A DNA stretch of 64,000 nucleotides from Halomonas aestuarii (GTDB taxonomy: Bacteria > Pseudomonadota > Gammaproteobacteria > Pseudomonadales > Halomonadaceae). Location of the stretch: contig NZ_CP018139.1 in the NCBI RefSeq assembly GCF_001886615.1, forward strand, positions 1,240,001 through 1,304,000. The letters are read 5' to 3'. Position 1 is the stretch's first letter; every line of letters starts with the position of its first letter. The notes below the pieces were generated by a model. The model was not told the origin of the DNA. It worked only from the letters and a program-made list of their open reading frames with translations, and did not search any database. The translations under genes and the position numbers were made by a program. Below, in pieces: positions 39,284 through 48,215 of this stretch.

Positions 39284-40102
39284 TCAGCCGATGTCGGCCG
39301 GGCGCAGCACCGCCACCGGGCAGCGCGCCTCATGCAACACCTCGTGGCTGACGCTGCCGGCCACCACCTGCGAGAGCCCGCTGCGGCCGTGGGTGGTCAT
39401 GGCCAGCATGATGTCCTGGCACTCTGCCAGGTAGCTGACGATAGAGTCGGCCGGGTCACCGTGCAGCACCTCCCAATCCACGTCCATGCCATGCTCGCTC
39501 CGCAGACGCCGCGCCAAGGCATGGACATAGCCAGACTCCATCACGTCGGCATGGCCGCCATCGAGCGGCACCGCCGCGGCGGCAGTGGTGTCAATGACCT
39601 GCAGCAGTTGCAGGTGGGCATCCAGCCGCCGGGCGAGTGCCACCGCATGGGGCAGGATCGCCTCGGAGAGTGTCGAGCCATCCACGCAGACCATCAGCAT
39701 TTCCACCTTGCGATGGGCCCCAGCATCGAAGCGGGGCCCGCAAAGATAGACCGGCCGCTGGGCACGCCGGACGACGCCGGCGGTGACGCTGCCGATCAGC
39801 ATCTCCGGTACCGGGCGACGCCCGTGGGCCATCATGCACAGTCCCGCCTCCTCCCGGCCGGCCAGCTCGCCCAGGTAGTCCTTGGCACTCTCGTGGACCG
39901 CCACCTCGATACTGGCGTCCCCCGCCTGCGGGTCCGTCAGGGTCGACTGCAGTACCCCACGCCGGGAATCAACCCCCTCCTCGCTGGCCACCACGGAGAT
40001 CACGCAGAACGGCACCGCCAGCTGACGGGCCAGATTCTGGCCTAGCGCCAGGGCACGGTGCGAATCGTCGCTCTCGTCCATGGCCACATATAACTTGTCC
40101 AT
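39284..40102 (-). CDS. Tandem-domain universal stress protein (UspA family)
   Basis: A 272-residue protein with two Usp domains of about 135 residues each. The first begins KLYVAMDESDDSHRALALGQ and ends with GSVTAGVVRRAQRPVYLCG. The second begins MLMVCVDGSTLSEAILPHAVAL and carries the ATP-binding signature THGRSGLSQVVAGSVSHEV, which fits GxxG(9x)GS; the first copy has the related AHGRRPVPEMLIGSV. The start at 40102 follows AGGAG. It begins 49 bp after the benE stop on the same strand, so it may be co-transcribed with benzoate transport genes. The frame continues upstream to 40225 but lacks a ribosome site. Confidence 0.9.
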   Translation of the reverse strand: MDKLYVAMDESDDSHRALALGQNLARQLAVPFCVISVVASEEGVDSRRGVLQSTLTDPQAGDASIEVAVHESAKDYLGELAGREEAGLCMMAHGRRPVPEMLIGSVTAGVVRRAQRPVYLCGPRFDAGAHRKVEMLMVCVDGSTLSEAILPHAVALARRLDAHLQLLQVIDTTAAAAVPLDGGHADVMESGYVHALARRLRSEHGMDVDWEVLHGDPADSIVSYLAECQDIMLAMTTHGRSGLSQVVAGSVSHEVLHEARCPVAVLRPADIG

Positions 40103-40151
40103 CGTCAGACTCCTCTGAATCGCGTTGTTCTTGAAATAGCGGTATTCGAGA

Positions 40152-41363
40152 TCAGGATGACTTGCGGGCCTGCGCCCGCTCGGCTCCACGCCCGAGGCCG
40201 GGTAGTGGCCGGTGCAGCAATACATAGGCCAGTGCGCCGACCACCACCCCCCAGAAGGCCGACCCCAGCCCCAGGAAGCTCATGCCCGACGCTGTGGCGA
40301 TGAAGGTGATCACCGAGGCCTCCAGGTGGTCCTTGTGGGCGGCGAAGGCGCTGAGGTTGCTGGTGATGGCGCCGATCAGCGCCAGGCCCGCCAGCACCGC
40401 GACGAACTCACCGGGCAGAGAGGTGAAGAGCAGCACGATGGTCCCGGCGAAGGTGCCACCGATCAGGTAGAAGACCCCGTTGGCCAGCCCGGCCACATAG
40501 CGCTTGCCGGGGTCCTCGTGGGCCTCCTTGCTGGTACAGATGGCCGCCGTGATGGCCGCGATCACCGTCGTGATCCCCCCGAAGAAGGCGGTGACGAAGG
40601 AGGTCAGGCTGGTCACGGTAACGATCGGCTTGGCCGAGGTGTTGTAGCCGGAGCTTCGCAGGATCGCCATGCCCGGCAGGAACTGCCCGGTGAGGCTGAC
40701 CAGCACCAGCGGGATGGCCAGGCTCAAGGTGGCGTTCCAGGTCCACTCGGGACGGATGAACTGCGGATCGGCCAGGCTCAGCGTCACGCCTTTCAGGCTG
40801 GCACCCTCGAGGACCACGGCCAGGCCCACACCGACCACCAGTAGCGCCACCAGGCTGTAGCGGGGGGTCAGCCGCTTGAAAACCAGATAAGCCAGGATCA
40901 TGCCGAGGGTCAGGGCCGGCACAGTTTCCAAGGAGACGAAGACTCCGACCCCGAACTGGAACAGGATGCCCGCCATCATGGCGCTGGCGATCCCCGGCGG
41001 GATCATCTGGATGATCCGGTCGAAGGAGCCGGTGATGCCGATCACGAAGATCACCGCCGCCGCCGTTAGGTAGGCCCCCACCGCCTCGTTGAGTGACAGG
41101 CCGGGGAAGAGCGTTACCAGCAGCGCGGTGCCCGGCGCCGACCAGGCGGTGACGACGGGCACCTTCAGCCAGAGGCTGAGCGCGATCCCCGAGACGGCGG
41201 CACCGATGGAGATCGCCCAGACCCATGAGGTCATCATGGCCGTCGATATCTCGGCGCTCTGGGCCGCCTGGAAGAAGATCGCCAGGGGGCCGGAGTAGGA
41301 GACGAGCACCGCTACGAAGCCGGCGGTGATCGCGGGTATCGACCAGTCCTTGAGTAACTGCAT
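40152..41363 (-). CDS. benE: Benzoate/H+ symporter
   Basis: A 403-residue membrane protein of the BenE family with about 12 hydrophobic segments. Family features: SIPAITAGFVAVLVSYSGPL at the N-terminus, VTAWSAPGTALL, and a central GMAILRSSGYNTSAKPIVTV followed by AFFGGITTVIAAITAAICTS. BenE imports benzoate with protons. The start at 41363 has GGAGAG upstream; a longer frame to 41381 is possible. It lies 21 bp after the ABC ATPase gene on the same strand, making a second benzoate uptake route in the operon, alongside the ABC importer. Confidence 0.93.
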   Translation of the reverse strand: MQLLKDWSIPAITAGFVAVLVSYSGPLAIFFQAAQSAEISTAMMTSWVWAISIGAAVSGIALSLWLKVPVVTAWSAPGTALLVTLFPGLSLNEAVGAYLTAAAVIFVIGITGSFDRIIQMIPPGIASAMMAGILFQFGVGVFVSLETVPALTLGMILAYLVFKRLTPRYSLVALLVVGVGLAVVLEGASLKGVTLSLADPQFIRPEWTWNATLSLAIPLVLVSLTGQFLPGMAILRSSGYNTSAKPIVTVTSLTSFVTAFFGGITTVIAAITAAICTSKEAHEDPGKRYVAGLANGVFYLIGGTFAGTIVLLFTSLPGEFVAVLAGLALIGAITSNLSAFAAHKDHLEASVITFIATASGMSFLGLGSAFWGVVVGALAYVLLHRPLPGLGRGAERAQARKSS

Positions 41364-41384
41364 GCAACGTCTCTCCGTCACACC

Positions 41385-42116
41385 TCAGGCGACGCCGAGG
41401 TGAGTGTCGAGGATGGTGGGGTCGTCCTTCAGGCCCCGGGAGTCGCCGCTATAGACCACCTCACCCTTGACCAGCAGGAGGTGCTTCTCGGCCACCTCCA
41501 GCAGGTTGTCGATGTTCTTGTCGACGATGATGGTGGCGATGCCGGAGGCCTTGATCTCGTGGATGATCTTCCAGATCTCGTCGCGGATCAGCGGCGCCAG
41601 CCCCTCGGTGGCCTCGTCGAGGATCATCAGGTCCGGGTTGAGGGTCAGCGCCCGCCCGATGGAAAGCATCTGCTGCTCGCCCCCGGAGAGGAACGAGCCG
41701 TCGTGGTTGATGCGCTGGCCGAGCCTGGGGAAGGTGTCCAGGACGCGCTCCATTGTCCAGGGCGATTCGCCGCGGTCATTGGGCCGGGCGGCCATGATCA
41801 GGTGCTCACGTACGCTGATCCCCGGGAAGATCCCTCTCCCTTCCGGCACGTAGCCGATGCCCTGGCGGATCAGCTGCCAGGGGCGGCGCTTCGCGGTGGG
41901 CACACCCTTGATGCTCACCTCGCCGCGGCGCGGTGGCACGAAGCCCAGAACCGACTTCAGCGTGGTGGTCTTGCCCATGCCATTGCGCCCCAGCAGGCTC
42001 AGGGTCTCACCAGGCATCAGGGTGAGGTCGACGCCGTGCAGGATGTGGCTCTCGCCATAGTAGGTATGCAGCCCGCGGGCCTCGATCAGCGGGGTGCTCT
42101 GTTGCTCTGCCGTCAT
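41385..42116 (-). CDS. ABC transporter ATP-binding protein, LivF-like
   Basis: A 243-residue ABC ATPase of the branched-chain amino acid (HAAT) family, LivF type. Walker A GRNGMGKTT, signature LSGGEQQMLSIG, Walker B LMILDEATEG and the H-loop region TIIVDKNID are intact. Its start overlaps the LivG-like gene stop by 4 bp. With the neighbouring LivG-, LivM-, LivH- and substrate-binding genes it forms a complete importer, and its position inside the benzoate island suggests an aromatic acid as substrate, which is inference. Confidence 0.9.
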   Translation of the reverse strand: MTAEQQSTPLIEARGLHTYYGESHILHGVDLTLMPGETLSLLGRNGMGKTTTLKSVLGFVPPRRGEVSIKGVPTAKRRPWQLIRQGIGYVPEGRGIFPGISVREHLIMAARPNDRGESPWTMERVLDTFPRLGQRINHDGSFLSGGEQQMLSIGRALTLNPDLMILDEATEGLAPLIRDEIWKIIHEIKASGIATIIVDKNIDNLLEVAEKHLLLVKGEVVYSGDSRGLKDDPTILDTHLGVA

Positions 42117-42880
42117 GCCGTGGCCTCCTCGTGGTGGCGCCCGAGATAGACGTCACGCACCTTCTCGCTCGAACGAATCTGGTCGGTGGGGCCGCTCTCC
42201 AGCACGCAGCCGTCCACCATCACGGTGATGCGGTCAGCCAGGCGGAAGACACTGTCCATGTCGTGCTCGATCAGCACCAGGGTGTAGCGGTCGGTGAGGC
42301 TCTCGAGCAGTTCCGTGACCTGGACGGTCTCGTCGCGGCCCATGCCGGCCATAGGCTCGTCCAGCAGCATCAGCGTCGGCGCGGTGGCCAGCACCATGGC
42401 GATCTGCAGCTGGCGCTGCTCGCCATAGCTCATGTCGGCGGCGGGGGTATAGGCCCGGTGGACCAGATGGCAGGTCTCAAGCACCTCGAGGGCCCGCTCG
42501 CTGACCTTGCGCGCCTGCTGGCGGGAGCGCCAGCTGCCGAACACGCCGCCCATGTGGATTCGCGCGGCCAGCTCGCAGTTCTGCAGACAATTGAGACGCG
42601 GGAAGATGTTGGTCTTCTGGTGGCTGCGGCCGATGCCCATGCGGGCGATCTGGCGCACGCTCTTGCCCTGGATCGGTTTGCCGTGGAAGAGCACCTCGCC
42701 TTCCGAGGGCGGAATCTCCCCCGACAGCAGGTTGATCAGGGTGCTCTTGCCGGCGCCATTGGGTCCGAGGATGGCGTGGATCTCCCCCGGGCGGACGTCG
42801 AAGTCGACGCCGTTGACCGCCACCAGGCCGCCGAAACGACGGGTCAGGCCATGGGTGACCAGGATCGGTTCTTGGCTCAT
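42113..42880 (-). CDS. ABC transporter ATP-binding protein, LivG-like
   Basis: A 255-residue ABC ATPase of the LivG type. Visible motifs are Walker A GPNGAGKST, signature MSYGEQRQLQIA, Walker B LMLLDEPMAG and H-loop LVLIEHDMD. The insertion around CQLAARIH-type residues after Walker A (NCELAARIHMGGVFG) is typical of LivG versus LivF. It lies 3 bp downstream of the LivM-like gene and overlaps LivF by 4 bp. Forms a heterodimeric ATPase pair with the LivF-like protein. Confidence 0.9.
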   Translation of the reverse strand: MSQEPILVTHGLTRRFGGLVAVNGVDFDVRPGEIHAILGPNGAGKSTLINLLSGEIPPSEGEVLFHGKPIQGKSVRQIARMGIGRSHQKTNIFPRLNCLQNCELAARIHMGGVFGSWRSRQQARKVSERALEVLETCHLVHRAYTPAADMSYGEQRQLQIAMVLATAPTLMLLDEPMAGMGRDETVQVTELLESLTDRYTLVLIEHDMDSVFRLADRITVMVDGCVLESGPTDQIRSSEKVRDVYLGRHHEEATA

Positions 42881-42883
42881 GGC

Positions 42884-43942
42884 TTACCCCTCCTTGTGCT
42901 TGATGCTGGTGGGCTGGAGGGCCGGGTCAGCCGCCGCCTCCTCCTCGTCGTCGAGCGGGGCCTTCCGGCGGGCCCAGGGCGGCGCGATGATCAGCCCGGC
43001 GATGCCGCGGGGCAGCACCAGCACGGCGGCGATGATGGTCAGTCCCATCAGGATCGGCCAGTGCACGGTCAGGTGCTCGTAGACATAGAGCAGGATCTCG
43101 TAGGCGAAGGCGCCGAGGATCGGGCCGAAGATGGTGCCCATGCCCCCGAGGATCAGCATCATCAGCACCTCGCCGGAGGTATGCCAGCCGAGCTGTGCCG
43201 GGTTGGCGAAGCCGTACTGCATGGCGGCCAGCATGCCGGCGATGGCGGCCATCACGCCGGCGATCACGAAGGCGACCAGCTTGTAGCCGCCGGTGGCATA
43301 GCCCAGCGCCTGCATGCGGTGCTCGTTGTCATGGATGCCGTCGAGCACCTGGCCGAAGTAGGAGCGGGTCAGCCAGCGCAGGAACAGGAAGCCGGCGACC
43401 AGCATCCCCAGGCAGAAGTAGAAGAAGGTATGGGGATCGCTCATGTCCAGCAGGGCCGTCTCGCCGACCGTGACGTCGGGACGGAACATGATGAAGACCC
43501 CGTCGGTGCCGCCGGCGAAAGGCGCCGTGCTGATCAGGTAGAAGAGCATCTGGCCAAAGGCCAGGGTGGTCATGATGAAGAAGATGCCCTTGGTGCGGAT
43601 CACCAGCAGGCCGACCACCAGGGCGGAGACGGCGGACACCAGCATGACCAGTGGCAGCATCCACCACATGGAGGCCGCATCGAAATCGGGGCTGGCAAGC
43701 GCCAGGGTATAGGCGCCCAGGCCGAAGAACAGCGCGTGACCGAGGCTGACCAGCCCAACAATGCCCACCAGCAGATCCAGGCTCATGGCGAACAGCGCCA
43801 GGATCACCATCAGGGTCAGCTTTTCCAGGATGAAGTCCGCCTGGCTGCCGAACAGCGCCGGCCCCCATAGCGGGTAGATCGCGACGATGGCCAGCAGGGC
43901 CAGCATGATGACGGCGACGCGCTTGGGATATCTATGCAACAT
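42884..43942 (-). CDS. ABC transporter permease, LivM-like
   Basis: A 352-residue permease with about nine to ten hydrophobic segments. LivM features include GLVSLGHALFFGLGAYTLAL near the N-terminal third, TTLAFGQMLFYLISTAPFAGGTDG, and the C-terminal LGGMGTIFGPILGAFAYEILL, the coupling-helix region conserved in HAAT permeases. The C-terminus carries a short charged tail. It is 12 bp downstream of the LivH-like permease gene, both on the minus strand. Together they form the membrane pore of the importer. Confidence 0.9.
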   Translation of the reverse strand: MLHRYPKRVAVIMLALLAIVAIYPLWGPALFGSQADFILEKLTLMVILALFAMSLDLLVGIVGLVSLGHALFFGLGAYTLALASPDFDAASMWWMLPLVMLVSAVSALVVGLLVIRTKGIFFIMTTLAFGQMLFYLISTAPFAGGTDGVFIMFRPDVTVGETALLDMSDPHTFFYFCLGMLVAGFLFLRWLTRSYFGQVLDGIHDNEHRMQALGYATGGYKLVAFVIAGVMAAIAGMLAAMQYGFANPAQLGWHTSGEVLMMLILGGMGTIFGPILGAFAYEILLYVYEHLTVHWPILMGLTIIAAVLVLPRGIAGLIIAPPWARRKAPLDDEEEAAADPALQPTSIKHKEG

Positions 43943-43954
43943 GTCTCATCCTCC

Positions 43955-44815
43955 TCAAGCGAACAGGCCGCGTGGCTTGACCAGCAGCACGCCGGCCATG
44001 ATCAGGTAGATCACCATGCTGGCGATGCTCGGAATCAGCACCGAGCCGAAAGTCTCGGCCATGCCGATCAGAATGGCGCCCCAGAAGGCCCCCTTGATCG
44101 AGCCAATCCCACCGATGACCACGACGACGAAACAGGTGATCAGGATGCTGTCGCCCATGCCCGGGGTGATGGAGGTCAAGGGGGCAGCGATCATGCCGGC
44201 GAAGGCCGTCAGTGCCACGCCGACACTGAAGATCAGGGTGAAGAGCGTGCGCACGTTGATACCCAGGCCTTCCACCATGTCACGGTTGACGGCACCCGCG
44301 CGGATGATGATGCCCAGCCGGGTGTGGCGGATCACCCAGTAGATGACGCCCGCCAGCGCCAGGCAGACGCCCATCACGAACAGCCGGTAGACCGAGTACT
44401 GCAGGTTGTCGGTGAGCTGCAGGCTGGCGTCGAACGGAGCCGGGATCGCCACGCTGTGCACGTCGCCCCCCCAGATGATGCGCTGCGCCTCGTTGATCAC
44501 CAGGATCAGGCCGAAGGTCAGCAGCACCTGATAGAGGTGGTCGCGCTTGTAAAGCGTATCCAGGAACAGCCGCTCGATGATCAGGCCCAGGGCTACGGCA
44601 ACGGGAACGGCGATGACGATCGCCAGCCAGAAGTTGCCCAGCAGCGTGGTCAGGTCCCAGACCAGGTAGGCCCCAATCATGTACATGGCCCCGTGGGCCA
44701 GGTTGATGATGCCCATGATGCCGAAGATCAGGGTCAGGCCGCTCGCGATCAGGAAAAGCAGCAGCCCGTACTGCAGCCCGTTGAGGAGCTGCACACCAAA
44801 GAATGCGAGATCCAT
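43955..44815 (-). CDS. ABC transporter permease, LivH-like
   Basis: A 286-residue permease with about eight hydrophobic segments. The LivH signature GLTLIFGIMGIINLAHGAMYM lies near residue 25, and VVIGGIGSIKGAFWGAILIG near the C-terminus is the coupling region. The start at 44815 follows GAGGAG; a frame extension to 44860 overlaps the leader. It follows the substrate-binding protein gene by 65 bp on the minus strand, the usual order in Liv-type operons. Confidence 0.9.
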   Translation of the reverse strand: MDLAFFGVQLLNGLQYGLLLFLIASGLTLIFGIMGIINLAHGAMYMIGAYLVWDLTTLLGNFWLAIVIAVPVAVALGLIIERLFLDTLYKRDHLYQVLLTFGLILVINEAQRIIWGGDVHSVAIPAPFDASLQLTDNLQYSVYRLFVMGVCLALAGVIYWVIRHTRLGIIIRAGAVNRDMVEGLGINVRTLFTLIFSVGVALTAFAGMIAAPLTSITPGMGDSILITCFVVVVIGGIGSIKGAFWGAILIGMAETFGSVLIPSIASMVIYLIMAGVLLVKPRGLFA

Positions 44816-44880
44816 GACGATCTCCTCTGCGATGGAAGGGGCGAGCCAAGCTCGCCCCAAGAGGTCAGGCGGTTACCGAG

Positions 44881-46053
44881 TTACATCTGGCAGGCGTCGT
44901 CCGGCACCTCGAACTGCTCGGCGGCGACGCCGACCACCTCGTGCTTACCATCGCGGATCTCGCGCAGGTAGACGTTCTGGATCGGGTGGTGGGACTCGGA
45001 AAAGGTCATCAGGCCCCGCGGGCTCTCGAGCTCAACATTGGCCAGGGCCTCAATCAGGGCGTCGCGGTCCTCGGTATTGCCGCCCACCGCGTCGAGCGCC
45101 TGGACCAGCATGGCGCCGGCGTCATAGCCCTGCACCGAGTAGGTGTCCGGGGCCACGCCGTAGGCGCCCTCGTAGGCCGACACGAAGGCGCGGTTCGCCT
45201 CGCTGTCGAGGGTCTCGGAATAGTGCATGGTGGTCAGCACGCCCTCGCCGGCACCGTCCAGGGCCGCGATGTTGCCCTCGGTGAGGAAGCCCGATCCCAG
45301 CAGCGGGATACTCTCCTTGAGGCCGGCGGCGGCATAGTCGCGCACGAAACTCACCCCGCCACCCCCGGCGAAGAAGGTGTAGACGGCGTCCGGGGCGATG
45401 CTAGCGATCTGGGTCAGGTAGCTCTGGAACTCGGTGTCCGGGAAGGGTACCAGGATCTGCTCGACGACCTCGCCGCCCTCCGCCTCGAAGGCCTCTTTGA
45501 AGCCAGCCACGTCTTCCTTGCCGCCGGCGTAGTCCCAGGTGATGGTCACGACCTCGCGGTACCCGCGGTCATAGGCGACCTTGCCCATCGGGAAGCTGTT
45601 CTGCCACATGCTGAACGAGGTCCGGAAGACGTTGGGCATGCACAGCTGGTTGGTAGCGGCCTCCAGGCCGGCATTCGGAATGATGGTGATGGCGCCCGAC
45701 TGCTTGGCCACCCGCAGCATGCCCATGGCCACGCCGGAGTGGACCGGTCCGATGACGAAGTCGACGCCATCGCCTTTGACCAGGCGGCTCATGTTTTGGG
45801 GTGCCTTGGAGGGATTGGCCTCGGAGTCGAGTTGCACGTACTCGACCTCACGGCCGCCGAGTTGGCCGCCGTTCTGCTCGATGGCCAGCTTCAGGCCATT
45901 GGTGATGGCCTCGCCCAGGGCCGTATAGGTGCCAGAGTAGGGCAGCATCAGGCCGACCTTGACCGGGTCGGCTGCGACGGCCAGCCCGGAGGCCATTAGG
46001 GTGGCACCGGTCAGTGAGGCCAGGAGTGTCTTCTTGAAGTAGTTAGTCATCAT
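44881..46053 (-). CDS. ABC transporter periplasmic substrate-binding protein (LivK/aromatic-acid type)
   Basis: A 390-residue periplasmic protein. A signal peptide spans about residues 1-27 (TLLASLTGATLMASGLAVAA then DPVKVG). The type-I periplasmic fold begins KVGLMLPYSGTYTALGEAI and shows VDFVIGPVHSGVAMGMLRV and SIPLLGSGFLTEGN. This class binds amino acids or aromatic acids; homologues next to benzoate genes often bind benzoate or related compounds. It follows benB1 by 157 bp and heads a five-gene ABC set. The start at 46053 (or 46050) has no strong ribosome site. Confidence 0.88.
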   Translation of the reverse strand: MMTNYFKKTLLASLTGATLMASGLAVAADPVKVGLMLPYSGTYTALGEAITNGLKLAIEQNGGQLGGREVEYVQLDSEANPSKAPQNMSRLVKGDGVDFVIGPVHSGVAMGMLRVAKQSGAITIIPNAGLEAATNQLCMPNVFRTSFSMWQNSFPMGKVAYDRGYREVVTITWDYAGGKEDVAGFKEAFEAEGGEVVEQILVPFPDTEFQSYLTQIASIAPDAVYTFFAGGGGVSFVRDYAAAGLKESIPLLGSGFLTEGNIAALDGAGEGVLTTMHYSETLDSEANRAFVSAYEGAYGVAPDTYSVQGYDAGAMLVQALDAVGGNTEDRDALIEALANVELESPRGLMTFSESHHPIQNVYLREIRDGKHEVVGVAAEQFEVPDDACQM

Positions 46054-46210
46054 GTTTACCAGGGTTCTTGTGTTGTGGTTATGGAGCGGCGTTGGTGTCC
46101 TTGCTCTCAGGCTGCGCAGCAGTGAGCCATCTTCATGCACCGCGGCGTCCCTGCCAGGTGGTCTGTCGAACGGCAGTCGTGGTCAGCGTGACCTGGCCAC
46201 CGTCACCGGG

Positions 46211-46699
46211 TCAGACGTGGTAGACGTCGATGACCTGGTGGATGTAGTCGTTGTTGAGTTGCACGACCTTTCTGGTGATCAGCGGCGTCTCCCCCGACAC
46301 GTCCAGGGTGTAGAAGGCGCTGCCGAAGTAGCTGTCGGTCTTCTTGTAGCGGTGGCTCAGGGTGTGCCAGTTGAAGCGCAGCTCCACCGTGTCACCCTCC
46401 TCCTTGAGCACCTCGAGGTTGGTGACCTGATGGGTGGTGCGCGGCTCCGGCGTGCTCGCCCCGCTTCGCTCGGTCTTGATCCGGTAGACCCGGTCCTCGA
46501 GCCCATCGCGATTCGGGTAGTAGATCAATGAGATCTCGGACTGCGGGTCCCGGGTCAACTGGTCGTCGTCGTCCCAGGCCGGCATCCAGAACTCGGCGTC
46601 CTGGCGGTAGCACTCCAGCCACTCGTCCCACTGGCGGTCATCGAGCAGGCGCGCCTCGCGGTACAGGAAGGCCTGGATAGCGTGATAGCTGATGCTCAT
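46211..46699 (-). CDS. benB: Benzoate 1,2-dioxygenase beta subunit, copy 1
   Basis: The 162-residue small subunit of the benzoate dioxygenase hydroxylase (alpha3beta3). Typical features of the ring-hydroxylating beta family are HAIQAFLYREARLLDDRQWDEWLECY at the start, a cystatin-like fold, and the C-terminal RKVVQLNNDYIHQVIDVYH. Its amino-acid sequence is identical to the copy at 51648-52136; only three silent differences were seen, near the 3' end. It is separated from benA1 by 31 bp. Unlike the other copy, it is not followed by benC. Confidence 0.93.
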   Translation of the reverse strand: MSISYHAIQAFLYREARLLDDRQWDEWLECYRQDAEFWMPAWDDDDQLTRDPQSEISLIYYPNRDGLEDRVYRIKTERSGASTPEPRTTHQVTNLEVLKEEGDTVELRFNWHTLSHRYKKTDSYFGSAFYTLDVSGETPLITRKVVQLNNDYIHQVIDVYHV

Positions 46700-48112
46700 G
46701 TCTGTTCTCCCCTTCTCGGTTCGTGCGCGCTTACGCGGACTGGGTGGCGATGAACTGGCTGCGTTCCTTGTCGATGGCGCGCAGCATCTCCTCGACCCAG
46801 TGCTGGTGGTGCAGCACGTAGAGGCCCTCGTCTTCCGGGGAGGCCCCGCTGAGCAGCGGCTTCATGTCGATCGCCTGGGCGTTCTCGTCGGCCCCCTCGA
46901 TCCACTGCTTGGCACCGCGGGAGAGGTCGTTCCACTCGGCCAGCGCCCCGTTGTAACCCTCCTGGCAGGCGCGGAACTCCTCGAGGTCGTCCGGCGTGCC
47001 CATGCCCGAGACGTTGAAGAAGTCCTCGTACTGGCGGATGCGCACGGCGCGGTTCTCCGCGGACTCGCCCTTGGGCGCGAAGCCGTAGATGGTGACCTCG
47101 GTCTTGTCCACGGAGAGCGGACGCAGCACGCGGATCTGCGTGGAGAACTGGTCCATCAGGTAGACGTTGGGGTAGAGGCACAGGTTGCGGGTCTGGTTGA
47201 CGATGGAGTCGGCCCGCGCCGCGCCAAGCTGCTTCTCGATCCAGTCCTTCTGGGTGTAGACCGGGCGCACCTCGGGGTTGAGCAGCCGGGTCCACAGCAT
47301 CATGTGGCCGTTCTCGTAGGAGTAGAAGCCGCCCTGGCTCTTCGACCAGCCGTCGGCGTCCACCGCCTTGGTGCCGCCGGCATCGTAGTTGCGACGCTCC
47401 ATGGTCGAGGCGTAGTTCCAGTGCACCGAGCTGACGTGGTAGCCATCGGCGCCGTTCTCGGCCTGCAGCTTCCAGTTGCCGTTGAAGGTGTACGACGAGG
47501 TGCCGCGCAGGATCTCCAGGCCTTCCGGCGCCTGGTCGACGATGTTGTCGATGACCTTGGTGGTCTCGCCCAGGTACTCCTCGAGCGGCTGGACGTCATC
47601 GCTCAGGCTGCCGAACAGGAAGCCCTTGTAGTTGGCGAAGCGCGGCAGGCGCTTGAGGTCGTGGGAGCCCTCCTGCTTGAAGCCCTCCGGGTAGGCGCCA
47701 TTCTTCTCGTTCTTGGCCTTGAGCAGCTTGCCGTCGTTCTTGAAGGTCCAGCCATGGAAGGGGCAGGTGAAGGTGCCCTTGTTGCCCCGCTTGCGGCGGC
47801 ACAGGGTGGCGCCACGGTGGGCACAGGCGTTGATCAGGCCGTGCAGCTCGCCGGCCTTGTCGCGGGTGATGACCACCGGCTGACGACCCATGGTCACGGT
47901 GAAGTAGTCGCCCGGCTCGGCGATCTGGCTCTCGTGGGCCAGGAACAGCCAGTTGCCCTCGAAGATGTGCTTCATCTCCAGGTCGAAGAAATCCGGGTCG
48001 GTGAACATGCTGCGGTGGCAGCGGAAGATGCCGTGATCGGCGTCGTCGACGACGGCGCCGCGGACGCGTTCCTCGAGTCGATCAAGCTGTGTGGTCATGA
48101 CGGTGATCCTCG
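46230..48112 (-). repeat. benAB duplication, copy 1 (mate at 51667-53549)
   Basis: From 46230 to 48112 the sequence aligns with 51667-53549 at a constant offset of 5437 bp, and I see no difference in the lines compared. Translations in overlapping frames on both strands are also identical, which requires near-perfect nucleotide identity. Three single-base differences (46220, 46226, 46229) mark the left edge; the right edge falls just upstream of the benA start. No terminal inverted repeats or transposase flank it. Confidence 0.93.
46731..48098 (-). CDS. benA: Benzoate 1,2-dioxygenase alpha subunit, copy 1
   Basis: The 455-residue catalytic subunit. The Rieske 2Fe-2S site has the two Cys-His pairs in [12 protein letters not shown] and [10 protein letters not shown]; the mononuclear iron site is in the stretch [16 protein letters not shown], with the bridging Asp and two His residues. 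It adds O2 to benzoate to give the cis-diol, needing BenC as reductase. Protein sequence identical to copy 2. The start [14 protein letters not shown] fits the family, with GAGGAT upstream. It lies in an operon catA1-benA1-benB1, without benC or benD of its own, so it depends on the other copy's reductase. Confidence 0.94.
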   Translation of the reverse strand: MTTQLDRLEERVRGAVVDDADHGIFRCHRSMFTDPDFFDLEMKHIFEGNWLFLAHESQIAEPGDYFTVTMGRQPVVITRDKAGELHGLINACAHRGATLCRRKRGNKGTFTCPFHGWTFKNDGKLLKAKNEKNGAYPEGFKQEGSHDLKRLPRFANYKGFLFGSLSDDVQPLEEYLGETTKVIDNIVDQAPEGLEILRGTSSYTFNGNWKLQAENGADGYHVSSVHWNYASTMERRNYDAGGTKAVDADGWSKSQGGFYSYENGHMMLWTRLLNPEVRPVYTQKDWIEKQLGAARADSIVNQTRNLCLYPNVYLMDQFSTQIRVLRPLSVDKTEVTIYGFAPKGESAENRAVRIRQYEDFFNVSGMGTPDDLEEFRACQEGYNGALAEWNDLSRGAKQWIEGADENAQAIDMKPLLSGASPEDEGLYVLHHQHWVEEMLRAIDKERSQFIATQSA

Positions 48113-48215
48113 CTTGGCGATCGTGTTATTGACGTTGTTGGAGCGTAGGCTCCCCTGGCATGCCGCGGACAAGGCCCGCGGCACGGCACACGTTCGATGA
48201 AGGGAAAGGGCAGGC

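Noticed and set aside
46692-48200. Long plus-strand frame repeated at 52129-53907, antisense to benA
   Set aside because: It is only duplicated because benA is duplicated; the translation is low-complexity and lacks a ribosome site.
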